Source: Brachionus plicatilis (lineage: Eukaryota; Rotifera; Eurotatoria; Ploima; Brachionidae). From it: DNA of 64,000 nucleotides. Where the stretch lies: contig QEOQ01000344.1 in assembly GCA_010279815.1 (NCBI GenBank), positions 974,948 through 1,038,947 of the forward strand. The letters run 5' to 3'. Both the position numbers and the translations under genes were made by a program. The notes under the pieces are model-generated. The model was not told the origin of the DNA, made no database searches, and worked only from the letters and a program-made list of their open reading frames with translations. This document shows, one piece after another, positions 12,521 to 26,002 of this stretch (within the stretch, counting starts at the first letter, position 1; every line of letters starts with the position of its first letter).

Positions 12521-14465
12521 AATAATTTTGACTATTTTTAAGACTTAAATGTTATTTTTTTTCGTTTAGTCTTTATTATTTTATAAATAAATGATTGTTT
12601 AAAATTTAGTTTAGTTAAAATGGAACAAAAATTGCGTCAATCAAAATTTCGAAAATGGCTTTTTTCATGTTTATTTAGAAAACTTTACCGGAATTAAACG
12701 CGATCAGAACAATATTTCAAGTTAATTATTTTATAATCTGTTTTTAAACAGATCTAAGAATCTTTTTTTTAAACAAAAATTTATTCTTTGATTCTTCACA
12801 TATTGATGCTTTTAATTAAAGATTTTCCTATCTATTAACAATACAATTTGATCTTTGTGTAAAAGTTTTCAATCAGTTTTTTCTGTTTGTAAAAAATGAT
12901 ATTTAAAGACTCTCCTAAAATCAAATATTTTTTTGTAATTTATTTTCGTCAACATAAAATATTTTGTAAGCTAATTTATTCTTCAAATTGGAGCTAATTT
13001 TTGAAATAATTCAATCGAACCAAATACCAAAATAAAACATTTGCTTTTAATCTTCTTAATTGTTTTTATCATTTTAAAAACACATAATTTAAGATTCTTT
13101 TATCAAAAAAGCTAATTAAGAAAACTTTAAATCTAAAGGGTAAGTTTAAAAGCATTTAAAAAACATTTTCATAGATGCTTTTTTCAACTCACAAAGCTCG
13201 CTTAAATTTTTGGAATTTCTTAATCTATTTTAATGATAAAAATTTTAATTTTTTGCAATTTATTTAATCAAGCATTAAAAAAAGAATTAAACATTAAATA
13301 ATCTTTCAAAAATTTCTTAAAATTATTTTGAGAAAATTTGTTCAAGCATTTTTTTTAATTTGGTCTGTTCGATGGTGTCAATATTGATCTTCTTTTTATC
13401 TCTTTTTGTTTTAAAGCTAAATAAGGAAAATTGTATATTTTTTAATTTATATCACATTTACCTCAAATTTTAATTTTCTTTTTGATAACATTTTTTCCAA
13501 ATATTAATTCTTTAATTTATTTAATTTTATTTTAAATAACCATCCAAATATAACATTGTATTTAGAATTTAATATAGAATCAATGTATGGTAGGAAATAA
13601 AAAAATAAAAATATAACAAATTATAGCATTTTTTTTAATAATTTAAAATTTATTTTTAATTTTTTAATTGATTAATGCATTAAAGAATTAAATCAAATAT
13701 TTTTTTTTTCCAGTTAGTTTCACTTGTTTTTACATTATATGAAACAATTGTGAAAATAATTCAAGTTGTGAAAATGGATTTGTAGCACTATGACATTAAG
13801 TTTAAAATGAAACAAAATCCTTTCAATTTTTATTATAGAAGATATTGGTTTAGATTGAGTATGCTTCAAAATAAACTAAATTTTTTCAGATTATGCCATC
13901 AGTGTAGATTATTTTCAAGTTTTTTTTAAATAAAAAATTCAAGAATATTTCTAGAGAAACATATTTTAAACAAAAAAGATAAAAAAAATTTAACCTATCA
14001 TATGATACCTTAAAAAATCAACCATTTTTTTATTTTGTTGTACCATCTGAAAAATGATTTATACAAACATTGCTCAATAAATTTACAAAATTTTCAGCAA
14101 AAGAGAACTCTAAAATATTTTTATATTTCTTAAAACAAATATTTTTCATTTGCTTTGACATTTTATGATTATAATTAAAAATAAAAAATAAATAAAAAAC
14201 AAAACTAAATTATCATTGTTTATTCATAAATGAGAAAAATATCACAAAAAAAAATGAGCGAATCAAATATACACTTTTAAATTATAAAAAAATATGAAAA
14301 AATTCTTTAAAAAAAACTGAACATTATTTAACATTTGGTCTCTAATTCGAGTGTGTACCGAACCTTTAATCTAAAACCAAAAAATTCTAAATTTTGTCTG
14401 GATTTTATAAATTAATAAAAAAAATGAAAAAAAAAAAGTTCACAATTAAAAGACTAGATAAGACA
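12521..14465. other. Convergent intergenic region between stomatin and ORP
   Basis: About 1.9 kb of very AT-rich DNA without open frames of note. A TTTATT (minus-strand AATAAA) at 14219-14224 could serve the ORP transcript, which ends at 14466. Nothing else is recognised. Confidence 0.45.
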
Positions 14466-17400
14466 TTATTTGAACATGAGCGCAGTCAATATTCCAACAA
14501 ACCATGAGACCATGACTAGAACCATAAGTAGATTATTCGTTTTAGAGCGAAATTTTTGGCCATCAAAATCACGACCATTAATTTCAAAAATATGTCTTAA
14601 ACATTTAAGATTTTCATCTATTTTATCGATTCTATTTCTGAGATAATTGAAATTTTCTTGCATTATTTGAACATGGGCACCATTTGTTACCACACTTTGG
14701 TCACCCTGAGCCAAACGGCCCAAACAATGAGCAGCTTGATTGCACGCGGTCAGCAAACTTGTCCTCGGTTGATCATTTACTCTAAAAGTATGCTTGCTTT
14801 TGGTCAAAATCTTGAATTTTTCTTCATATTGGTACAAATCATTTTGGGGATCCCAGGGTCTCAAGTCAGCAAAATTGTACACCCATTCCTTGTTAATCGA
14901 ATCAAAGGTGAACAAGCGGGACTTGTACTCGACAAATTTGGCCCGTCTTTCCAGCCCTTCTTCTCTCTGTTTGCTCTCAATTTTACTTTTTTCTTCTGTG
15001 GCCAAATTTTGGTCAGAGTTCTTAATGGCTTGGGACACTTTGGCCCAAAGTTTTTCCGACTCAAATTCCTCTTGATCATCAAGTGACACTATAAAGCGTT
15101 TAAGCCTGGATTCGATTATTTTGGCATCTGGTTTCCACAAGATTGTCTCTTTATTTTCTCTTTTTTCCTGCAAAATAATCTCGCCATCCCATTTTCCATG
15201 CACTACAGCCACAGTCTCCTTGGCAAATTTTATTTTTCCCTCAATTAAATTGGAGGCTTCTATGCCTCCCAACAAAGGCTTTAATTTAAACTCTATATCG
15301 GTCGAGTATCCTGTTTTGGGACAGTTAATGGATACTTTGCCACCAAGTTCCATTGTTAATTTGCCAATTAAAATTCCTTTGCAATTGGCATATGGCAAAG
15401 AAATATTGTATTCCTCACCACGGTTTAGCAATATTAATTTAGCGCTGCCGTCCATTATTGCACTGACTGAATTGCCATAAAATTTTGACCTTGCCAAAAT
15501 TGTGCCATAAATGCAGAATCCTTCTTTGCGGTTGGAAACGTAGAAAGAAGTGATCGGCGGATGGTGCGACACTTGTTCCGCTATGTAGAATGTTTTGCTG
15601 TCTTTTTTCGGGTTGTACCAGTAGGAGCGGAATATTTCGCCCAATATCGGGTTGTAGGGTTTCTTCAGACCTTTGGGTTTTTTGTAAAAGCCGGATAAGT
15701 AAAATCTCACCACTGATTTCATTCGTTCGAATGGGTCATCATTGTTTATCGACTCGGATAGAATGTCCGAGTGATAGTAGTAGTCGGTTAGCTTTTCTAA
15801 GAATGATCTAGGCTCAAGGATAAATGTTGGCAAAGTAACTTTGGACAAATCCATTCCTGGACGAACTTGCTTCACCAAATGAAGTATTAGACTACGATTT
15901 TCTTCGGCAACCTCTTCTGTTTGACCCTTATTGCCCAACTGAACACAGATTAAATAGAAAATAATTGTTTTATTTAAATTTTTAAATTTTAAAATTTTTT
16001 TTTAAAGATATATAAAATTTTAAATTTTTTGTTACTTGGATTAAACAGTCACTTTTATTCGAACAGTTCAGTTTTCACTTTTTAAATTCCCTAAGTAAGC
16101 CCTAAGAATCAATTTATGTTCTTATAATTTTTTACTTTTTTACGTTGCTTTGTTGCCGGAAAAAAGAACTAAAATAATTTTTAATTGTAGAAAAATAAAA
16201 AAAAAAAAGTCATACGAAAAACTTAAAAATTTTGTTTAGATAAAATTACAGCTGAATGACAAATTTTTAAATTTTAACAAAAATAAAATTGATAAAAATA
16301 AACAAGATTAATCAAAATTAACAATACAATATAATATAATAAAAATAGGAATATAAAGAATACAAAATAAGAATTTAAAATCATTTTGTTAAATTTGCTT
16401 AAAAAATTTCTTTTTAATGTATTTTTGAAGGTTTTATTTTAAAACTTCTTTTTTTTGATGATAAAAATTATTTTGCTTCAATATAAAAAATAATAAATGA
16501 TATCAATTTTAACAATATAACAATAAAATTTAAAAATAAGATATAAATATTTATTGATAGTTCCAAGTTTTTTTTAAAAAATAAACTTGTAACACAACAC
16601 GACAAAAAATTGTAAATCTATTGGGCGGGATTTCACAGATTTTTCAAAATGGTTATGCAAAATTTCAAAGATTTGGACAATAAAGTTTGATAAGAATAAT
16701 TCGAAACAAAGCGCATGTACTTGTCCGATTTTGAAGAAAAATTCGGTGTGTACGGCCAGCTAAAAGTAATAAGGCTACAAAAAAAATCGATTGAGACACT
16801 AACAAGAATCGAAATAGACGATTCCGAAGATGAGGACATATCAATTTTTATAAATCAAATAGAAGATCAAAGCAATCAGTCTAACATGCAACTCATTATT
16901 GTTGAAATACCCACCGGATAGCATGCTGAAATTCCAGTTTTGGATGGTTTTAGTCATTCAGTAACCGTAAATTCAGACCAAGAGAAAAATCAAGAACAAT
17001 CGGCAAGCAAAAAGTCATAAAAAATTAATTAATCTTTTCTTTATATTAATATTATTTTTTTTATATCACGGCAATGCGAAATTTTAGTACAAAAATTGCA
17101 GCACAAAACTTTAAAATTTATAATTTTTTTTCTATTTGTGCAAAAATGGTTCTGAAAAAGAGTACAATATTGTACAAATTTGTACAAAAGAATTCCTGGC
17201 TATGCAAAAACTCAGCAATTATCTGTAAAATACGCACCATCAAAAAAATTGATTAAACTTTGCAATAAATTGCAGACTTTTTGAAAAGCTTAGAATTCTT
17301 TTGTACAAATTTGTACAATACTTGATTTTTTGACAGAACCATTTTTGCACAATCAGAAAAAAATTATTAATTATTAATTATAAAGTTTTTAGACTACAAT

Positions 17401-20319
17401 TTCCAAATAAAATTTGCCTATATCACTAAAAAAAAATAACTTAATATGGGAAAACAAATGTCATCCTTTTAATTTTTTGAAACAATAAAATAAATAGATA
17501 AAAAACAATTTGATATCATTTATATATTTTATATCAAATGATTAATTTTGCACCAACTTAAAATATATGCATTCTTTTAAAGATATTTTTTTATTAAACC
17601 GAAACCAAAAAAGAAATAAAAAGTTAAGGTCTTGTTTTACGAATAATTAATTAATAAAATTAAATTAGTATGAATTTTTTAATTTTTGAAAAAAATGATT
17701 CTAGAAAAACCCAGGAACTGTCCGAATGACAAAACCCTTAGTTTAAATCATCAAGTCAGCGTTTCATTTATTAATAAAAAATTAAAAAAACTGAAAAATT
17801 CAATTTACAAATACGGCAATTTGAAGTTTGTGATCAATTATAGATTCTAAAAATGATTAAATCAAATTAAAAATTTGAAATAAATTTATTTTTCTTTATT
17901 AAATTAATGCAGAGATACATTTTTGGATTTAACATACTTTATTAAATAAAAAGGTAAACTCTGCAAAAACAAAATACAAATTGCAGAGTGACCACCATCA
18001 AAATAGCTATTTATTTTTTGCATTCTTTTGATTTTATTTTTGATTTTAATTAAAATCAAAAATATACCTCTGCACTAATTCTACTAATTACTATTTATAA
18101 ATATTTTAAGTTTGATTTGATCATTTTGAGAATCAGAAATTGATCATAAGCTTCAAGTTGCCAAATAAACGATAGCTATGTCCTGTTTAATCAAATGAAC
18201 CAGGAAAATTTAAACAATTTAATTTTACATTTGAGAATCTCGCTTTACAATTTTCTTTTTTGCACATTTTAATGTTTTTATATCTAAAATTTTTTACTAT
18301 TTGTTTAAGACAAAAAATTAGAGCATTAAAAAAATCTGAAAAAAAATGTAAAAAAAAGCTGAAAAAAAAGTATTTTAAAATCAATTTAAAAGAATCTTTT
18401 AAAGACAATTAAAAATAAAAAAAGGCTTCTTTTAAAAAAAAATCCAAAATTATATTAACGGAATTCTTCTTTTTTAAGTTCAAATATCTTTTAATTTTAA
18501 CATACCTCGCCAAACTCTTCTTTGGGACTGGGAACATAATTTGTTTCGTTTATCGAGAATGCATCATCTAATTCATGATCACGATTGACCAAGCTATCAA
18601 TCACTTGGTACTGGACACTAGGATCATTTGAATTAATGGTAGTACAATTAGTATTTTCATCATTATAAAATTCGGTGTCGTCATTATTCAGCGAGCTGTT
18701 CAATGAGCACGCTTCATCGGAACTATTCTTTTCCGAATCACTCAGTTGACTCTCATCTTTGTCGTATATCTCTTTAAAATGGTTGTTCTCAATGTCACTT
18801 TGGTTAAAACTTGCCGAAGTAAGTTCTTTTTTCCGAGTTTTCTCCCATTCAGTGGTTGCTGATTTGAACGAATCGTTCAAATTTGAGATCGTACCGGGAT
18901 TTGTCAAAACAGTTGGCTTGGTCAAATTACTTGTTTTTAGAGCCAGCTCTATTGACTCCATCCAAATGTTGCCGATTTTTTCAGATGCCGTTCGAAATAT
19001 GAGATAAAAAGTGGGCAGTAAAATATACGGAACATTTATATTTATCTCTCCTGATGGACCCTAAAATTTAAAAAAAAATTTAATTAATAATTGAATTAAA
19101 ATTTTTTAATTAAAAAAAAAAAAAGGGTCCATAAGAAGAGATAAATATAAATGCTCCGTATATTCTATTGCCCTATTTTTATCTCTCCTGAAGGACCCTG
19201 ATATTTAAAAAAAAATAAAAATATTTAAATAAAATTTAATTAAAAATAATTACAAAATTTTTTAATTTAAAAAAAAAAAAGGGTCCTTAAGGAGAGATAA
19301 ATATAAATGCTCCGTATATTTTATAGCCGTCTTTTTATCTCTCCTGACGGACCCTGTTATTTAAAAAAAAAAAATAAAATTATTTAAATAAAATTTAATT
19401 AAAAATAATATTAAAATTTTTTAATTTTAAAAAAAAAAAGGGTCCATAAGGAGAGATAAATATAAATGTTCCGTATATTTTACTGCCCACTTTTTATCTC
19501 TCCTGACAGACCCTGTTATTTTAAAAAAATAAAAATCAATTAAAAATTATTATTTTTTAAATTTTACTTTAGATGCCCAAATAGAGCGTTCAAGGGGATG
19601 AAATAGCTTAAAACAAAATCCGTGTTTTTTGCTCGGTCTTTCCAGCAGTTGACACGAGTTGAGAATCACCGTTCCAACCCAGTGACCAGACTTCATTTTA
19701 TCACTCTTGAACAAAAGCATAATGCCAGGTTTAAGTATTACGTACAGTTTGATCCAATTTTTTAGACTGCTTCGAACCTTTAGCCAGTCGGCAAGAATAA
19801 TTATACTCTCATCCCTCATCACTGTGATTATGTCATTAGTAATTCGCTTTTTTTCTGTCAAATAGTTCTCTTTCTGTTGTTTATAATTTGTTTCTTTTGG
19901 TAAATTGCTGATTGTGGCAGATTTGTTGATGGTGTCGGGCGAGTATTGACTGCTCGACTGGTTAGACGATGCATCCGGTCTGGACTGAGTTGATTCCGGA
20001 CTGAGCGATGCTGAAACAAATGAGCATGAAGACGAGGACGCTGAGGAAGTTGACGAAGAGGATGATGTCGATGAGCACGAAAGTTTGGCTTCTTTTTCAT
20101 CTGACTTGGAATTGTTTTTGATCGAATGAATGGAGTTGGTCGACGAAGAAGTTGATGACGATTTTATGCTCATTGTTTTCGAACTGGTGAATGTAGAACT
20201 ACTGCTACGGCTCCGGTTTTTGCCATCCGGGACACATAGCTTATATTAAGAATTAAAAAAAAATTTTTTCCTGAATTTTATTTTACTTTGTTGTCATTTC
20301 TAGGCGTTCCAGAGTCCAT
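14466..20319 (-). CDS. Oxysterol-binding protein-related protein, ORP5/ORP8 type
   Basis: Four exons, all joined in phase 0: 20287-20319 (MDSGTPRNDNK), 19568-20239, 18506-19060 and 14466-15938, giving about 910 residues. After a Ser-rich N-tail comes a PH domain (ADWLKVRSSLKNWIKLYVIL, GHWVGTVILNSCQLLERPSK, FCFKLFHPLERSIWASK) whose last strand and helix lie on exon 3 (PTFYLIFRTASEKIGNIW, MESIELALK). An acidic Ser/Asp/Asn linker follows, then the full ORD lipid-transfer domain (QVRPGMDLSKVTLPTFILEP; the signature EQVSHHPPITSFY; KPYNPILGE). The C-terminus is a hydrophobic anchor (LLMVLVMVSWFVGILTALMF). PH, ORD and a tail anchor define ORP5/8, which sit in the ER and exchange phosphatidylserine for PI4P at ER-plasma membrane contacts. 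The upstream start is chosen because its exon joins in frame. Confidence 0.93.
16715..17021 (+). other. Orphan open frame inside the ORP intron
   Basis: Antisense to the ORP gene, in the intron between the acidic-linker exon and the ORD exon. A 68-codon frame starts MYLSDFEEKFGVYGQL and contains the acidic run DDSEDED. After a stop at 16919 the same frame continues for about 33 codons (HAEIPVLDGFSHSV) to a second stop near 17018. Composition is protein-like and GC is above the flanks, so it may be a relic of a transposon or retrogene. I do not recognise the family. Confidence 0.3.
17110..17383. repeat. Foldback (inverted-repeat) element in the ORP intron
   Basis: The left arm (about 17110-17196) contains TGTGCAAAAATGGTTCTG then GTACAAATTTGTACAAAAGA followed by ATTC. 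The right arm (about 17294-17383) is its complement in mirrored order, ending CAGAACCATTTTTGCACAAT. The inner core GTACAAATTTGTAC is itself palindromic. The arms are about 85 bp with scattered mismatches and a loop of roughly 100 bp. It is probably a MITE; target duplication was not resolved. Confidence 0.7.
19010..19516. repeat. Tandem ~157-bp hairpin repeat copied from an ORP exon
   Basis: Three intronic units start at about 19125, 19281 and 19440 (spacing 156 and 159). Each unit holds about 80 bp that opens GGGTCC-TAAGGAGAGATAAA and closes with its complement TTTATCTCTCCTGA-GGACCC, with CCGTATATT in the loop, followed by an AT-rich spacer. The first bases of the ORP exon at 19010-19060 are a fourth copy in the opposite orientation: the minus strand there matches the plus strand of the 19440 unit almost exactly over about 50 bp (including CCGTATATTTTACTGCCCAC). 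So the repeat overlaps the splice acceptor and the coding segment for the last part of the PH domain. Confidence 0.85.
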
Positions 20320-23300
20320 ATCAAATCATGAAGAATGCATTTAATTTTTTAATTACACGTCTCTAAATTTAAAGAAATAAAATTTAGGAAAATAAAATTT
20401 GCATTTAATTATCAATCATGGACTAGATTTTTAAAGTTAAGATTAAGCAAAAGCTCTAATAAAATAGAAATTCCAAGGCTCTCAATGGGAACCATGAATG
20501 ATAAATAAAAAAATATTTTTCTTCTTAATCTTTAGAAGTTAGTTGAATTGAAATGATTTATTTTGTTTTTTGTTAGAAAAATATCTTAGTTTAATTTTGC
20601 TCTTAAATTCAGAAATATTAATTTTAAAATTTTTTGAATTTGACTGGTAATTTTATTTTATTTATTTTTGGTCAGCCAAGTCTAGCTCACTCGTTTCATT
20701 TAAATTTCCAAGACTAACAAACTTGATCAAATTATAAAATTAATTGAAAAAGAAAAAATCACTAAGTTAATAATTATTTTTGCTTATAATCAAATAGAAT
20801 AAAGACAAATAGAAATTTCAAATGGTTTCAAAAAATTAAAATCACCAATTTTATGTTAAAAGGGATTATTAATATTTTTGATTAGTTTCGAAAAAATTTA
20901 ATGCATCACTCTTTTTAAATAAACTTAAGTAAATCATTTGAAACAAAAAATATTCTTTAATTCAAAGCTTTTTGTAAAATTCGAATTCTTTTATAATCAA
21001 CAAAATGTGGGTATTTGCCAGTTTGCTAGAAAAAGTTGGTTAATTAGCTTAGCCTTTGAAGCCTTTGTTTAAAGTTTGAGGCATGTAGCCATTTTAAAAT
21101 TATCTAGCAAAATTTTAGCTTAGAATGAAATGAGCTCAAGAAAATTTTTTATTAATTGCTTTTGAATACAAAAACGTGCCTCATAAGATTCTAAACTTAT
21201 CAATATAATAAAATGTTTGAAAAGAATTATTGTTATCCAACTTTATTGCTATGAACATTTAAATTTTAAAAACGCCTCATGCTAAATCTTGGTTTATCTT
21301 CTCTAAACACCGAATCGGCTCAAATTCCTCTTAGGATTTACCTGATTTTATTGATTATTCCATCAAATTAATTAATTTTTTCTAGCTGCTCATTTTGGTA
21401 CACATTGACAAAAATAATTTTATCTAATTTTTTTTCAAAATTAGAAAAAATTATTTTAATAACCCAATTTTAATTGAAAAATATGATTAAAATTTTATTA
21501 AATGAGAAAATTTTTTGTTGAGACAGAATAAAATTTCTAATTTTCTAGCTGAAAATTAATAAAGAAAAAAATAATCACACCATTACTTTTTTTTATTATT
21601 GGTAAATCTCTGGAAACTATGCTGTATAATAGGCACATGATTTTGATAAAATAGATCTATTTAATGACGTAAATCCAAGTTGATTGCTCTTTAGATAAGT
21701 CGTGTTGTAAAATTTACCTTGTTCAAATGGTGCATCTAGGAAGTTAATATTAGAGCGCAATAATTTATGATTTTGAAATTTTTGAGATAACAAAATTTTG
21801 TTAAATTAGGCAAACTTTATCTCGAAAAAGATAGTATTATGCGTATTTTGTAAACAAAATGCGTTTTTTCAGTTCAAAGTATAAATAGAGACATGGCCCA
21901 GCAAAGAAATTTCACCAACAGCAAACACCTGTTTGTACTAGAACAATTTTTGAAATTTTTTATTATAATAAAATTTATGCTAGGCTGCTCACAAAATGCC
22001 TAAAAAAAGAGAAAAAATTATCTATGAATAATAATGATTCATTCTCAAAATCGATAATGAGTCCTTGAAAATGATAATTTAAACAAAATTTGTGTTTAGA
22101 TACTTCAAAAAAAGTTATTTAGAAGGAAGTTTATCAAATAGCGTAATTTAAAAGCAAGAAGTACTAAAATAACTGAATTAATAATGTAAATATATTTATT
22201 GATTAATTATAAATTCTAGGTTATTTGAGATTTATCTTAAATGTTATGGAACCAGAAATTAAGGTCGACATCAGAAATATCCGAATGTTTTAATGCATTA
22301 AACAAATTTAATCTTTAAGAATTGCCTAGATTAAATTAATCTTTTTTTACATGACTTCCAAAAGATGAGAAAAGATGGAAAAAATTTTGCCATTTTATAA
22401 AAAATAAGGTTTTTATTTTTAAATTTTCATAATTAAAATGAAAAGAGCATAATTGGTTATGATTAAAATTATTTAAAGATTATCTTGATTAATGCTTTCT
22501 AAAACAAAGAATTAAAGCAACAGTTATTTAACTTGATTGATGCTCTGAAAGATTAATTTTAAAGAACAGAAAAATTAAATACCCTTTGGGTCTATAAAGA
22601 AAACTTCTAACACTAAAACATGAATTTCAAAAATAAAGAAAAAAACGCAAAAATTTCAGATATATAATGCTTGAAGAATTTAATAAACTAAAACTGTTCA
22701 AAAATCTAATTTAATAAAAATCCATCAATCACTAAATCATACGTTTTTGAGAGAATCTTGTTTAGAAACTGATAAAAAAAAACATCCTAATCTTGAACTT
22801 TCAAAATTTAATCCCAACGAAATACTTGATTTATTTTATAATTAAGCTGCTTTTTCCACTTATTACCTTTTTTAATGTCAAATCAAAGACTAATTGCCCA
22901 AAAAATATGATTTATTTTATAAAGTTTTAATCGCTGTTTTTTACACAGCACATAGATTCTTTTTTGAAAAAATTGATTTTTTTCCTTAAAAATGATTAAT
23001 GAAAATTAAGCTATTAAACGAAAAAGAGAAGCTAATTTAAATCTTAAAAATAATCTATTCTCATTGAATTTCAGTTAAAAAAAAATACATTTAATATCAT
23101 TAATGCTACTTGATGGCTTAAAAATCAATATTTATCTAAAAATAGTTTCTATTTAATGTTTTGAACTTAATTTTAACTTAAACTATAAAAATTTACAACT
23201 TTTATTCAAAACTGTGAGATAAAAATTTAAATTTAATTAAAAAACAAGAAGACTTAAGCATTTCATAATTATTTGCAGCTTTTATTAAAATAAGCTGCAA

Positions 23301-25673
23301 ATAATAAAAATGATAAATAATAAAAATGTTTCTACCCGCTGATACAAACTTATTAAAATGAATGTAAAAATTAAAAATTGAACATTTGGTTAAAATTTTG
23401 CTTAATAATTTTGTATTTTATTAACCTTTTGTGAACAAAGACACCCACTTTAAAAAAAAATATTATTTTCTATTTTCTTCTTATAATCCAATAAATTTTA
23501 TTTTTTTATGACATTAAACTGATTGTTGATAGATACGCAAATAAATATTAAATTCTTTTATTAGTCTAGATTTGTTGTTCATTTTTTCAAATAGATCAAA
23601 TTGATCAGAAGATTTCGACTGTACCTGAACCAATTTTTAAAAAAATTTCTATTTAAAATAAAAATTTTATTTGTTATTAAAAAAAAATCACATTTTTGTC
23701 CGAACTTCTAGTATTAACGAAATCCCTAACTGTTGACCAAATATACCAAATGTATAATTAAAATATCAATTTTGTTGTGACCATAGACACGATATTTTAC
23801 ATCTAGATACAAAAATTTGACTCTTATTTATTTAAGAATTATATTCTTTTTAATCTTTTAGATTATAAGAAAAAATTGCTAAGCCATCAGATTAATTAAA
23901 ATAATTTTTTGGCACTACTCTTTTTACGATCGCAAAAACCTTTTATGCTAATCGACCCTTCTATCCAAAGCTTGAAAATTCTAAGTTACAAAAATTTTTA
24001 TTATAATATTTAATCAATAAATTTAATTGATGAGTAAAAGTCAAACTATGAAAATTGTCTTTTTTATAGTTTGAACTTAATTTTTGATTCTAATTTTAGC
24101 CACAATTTCGTCGCATTAATGATAGATAATATTAGTATTTTATAACTTAGAATGTTAACCATCAACAGCTATCAGTTTTCATGATCTTGGTAAAATTAGG
24201 CCCACTAAAAAAGTGTAGGTGTATTTAATTAAATTACGCAAATTAAAATAAAAAAAATTATTTTAGCCACTATAAATAAAAAATCAAAAAGTAATTTTAT
24301 TTTTTTAAATAAAATGTAATTTTTTCACGATATCTTTTTGGTCAAGCAGTATCTTCATTTAGTCAATTTCCATTTTCTCTTTTTTTTCATATGAATGAAA
24401 AATTCTGAATATTCTAAGTAAGGCCAGCTTAAATTAAATGACTCTTTAAAGCAGATTTGGTCAAAAATCAAGGCCGCCAAAAAAACTAGTTGGAACGGCA
24501 ATCCATCTATCAGAATCACAGTCATATGATTTTTTGCGGTTCCAAGTAGCTATTGTAGCGGCCTGCTAAATAAGAATCCAAAAAAGTGCCGTTAAAGAAA
24601 AAAAAAAAAATCTCTGGTCCTGACTTTATTAAAAAAATTTAAGCAAAAGTTTTGACTTGAATTCAAAAACATAAAATTTAAGTCAAAGTCCAGACTTGAC
24701 TTTAAATTTTGACAAACTCTGCATTAAAGGTATTGAACTCAATTTTATAGAAAAATAAATATTTTCTAAAAAAACATTAATTGAAAATTCTTTTTGACAA
24801 TTTGAAGTTCATGAGCAAGTGTAAATTTCAAATCAAAATTTTTAGTTATTGAGTTAAATAAAAAGCCATTATTAATCAATTTTATAATAATAAATTACTA
24901 ATTTTTATTAAACATTATTTGTTTAATCTTTAATTAACTAGTTAGAAAATTATATGAACATTTATCTGAAATAAAAATAAAATCTTAATCAATATTTTAA
25001 AATTTTGCAAAACAAAATTTAAATTTCTTTCGCCATAATATATTTTAATTAATATTTAAATATAATTTGATGGCATCATTTGGATATCTAAATGTGGATT
25101 TTGAATTTGTCTTTAAGGTTTTCAAAAAAAAGATTCTAGAAAAATCAATAAAAGATCAATTAGAAAAATGAAAGCTTTTTTTAATTATTAATGTTTAATT
25201 TTAAAAAATTTAAAAAAAAGCTTATTTTATCATTTTTGTTAATTCTATAATGAATTACGTTTTGATCATTTGATCATGATCATGAACTTCATGTTGCCAT
25301 TTTTTAAAAATATATTTAATCAAGAAAAAATACAAAAATTTTAGATATTAAAGTAACTATTTTAATTAAGAAAATATTAAAAATTATTTTAATTATGTTT
25401 TTACTTTAGAGATTCTATTCCTTTGAAATTTTTTTTCGAGTATTGAATGATTTATATGCATCCTTTCACCAAACCAGTATCAAAAAATCTGTCTAAAAGT
25501 TAAATAAAAAATAAGACCATACAACACTTTGTGTGAAGATATTTCTTTTTTTCATCGAGATATTCTCCATAGAATTATTTTAAATTGCTGATAAATTTTT
25601 TTTTGCTTTTATTTTATAAAAAATGTGAATTTCTCAGCAAAGGAACTGGTTCGTCAACATTGATAATTTTTTG
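20320..25673. other. Long AT-rich gene-poor stretch
   Basis: More than 5 kb with stops in all frames and no supported exon. A small hairpin (TTTGCAGCTTTTATT and its complement) lies near 23272-23302. It probably includes the ORP promoter region next to 20320, but no motif can be singled out. Confidence 0.45.
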
Positions 25674-26002
25674 GCAAAATGTTATTTATTGTACATTTTT
25701 ATATTTTTACATTTTTACATTTTTGAGAGAAGAAAAAAAATCTCAAAATCAAAAAATCTAAAAAAATTTTCATTCAAGAAAAGTAATAATAAATTCGCAA
25801 TTAATTAAATGGGATTTTCAAAAAAGTATCCTTGGTTTTTACATTTAAATTTTTCTAAAACTCCTTTTTAATTAATTGCGAATTTATTATTACTTTTCTT
25901 GAATGAAAATTTTTTTAGATTTTTTGATTTTGAGATTTTTTTTCTTCTCTCAAAAATGTAAAAATGTAAAAATATAAAAATGTACAATAAATAACATTTT
26001 GC
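25674..26002. repeat. Apparently perfect 136-bp inverted repeat
   Basis: Left arm 25674-25809 and right arm 25867-26002 are reverse complements as far as I can check by eye, including homopolymer lengths (for example AGAAGAAAAAAAATCTC against GAGATTTTTTTTCTTCTCTC). The loop is 57 bp. The outer ends read GCAAAATGTTATTTATTG. The arms carry no coding sequence. Transcription through it would give a long hairpin RNA. Confidence 0.88.

Noticed and set aside
14658..15811. Open frames of 73 to 142 codons on the plus strand opposite the ORP exon
   Set aside because: Antisense shadows of a strongly coding exon, with no family resemblance.
23272..23302. Small perfect hairpin with GCAGC core
   Set aside because: A short stem of this size is expected by chance in several kilobases of AT-rich DNA and has no supporting context.
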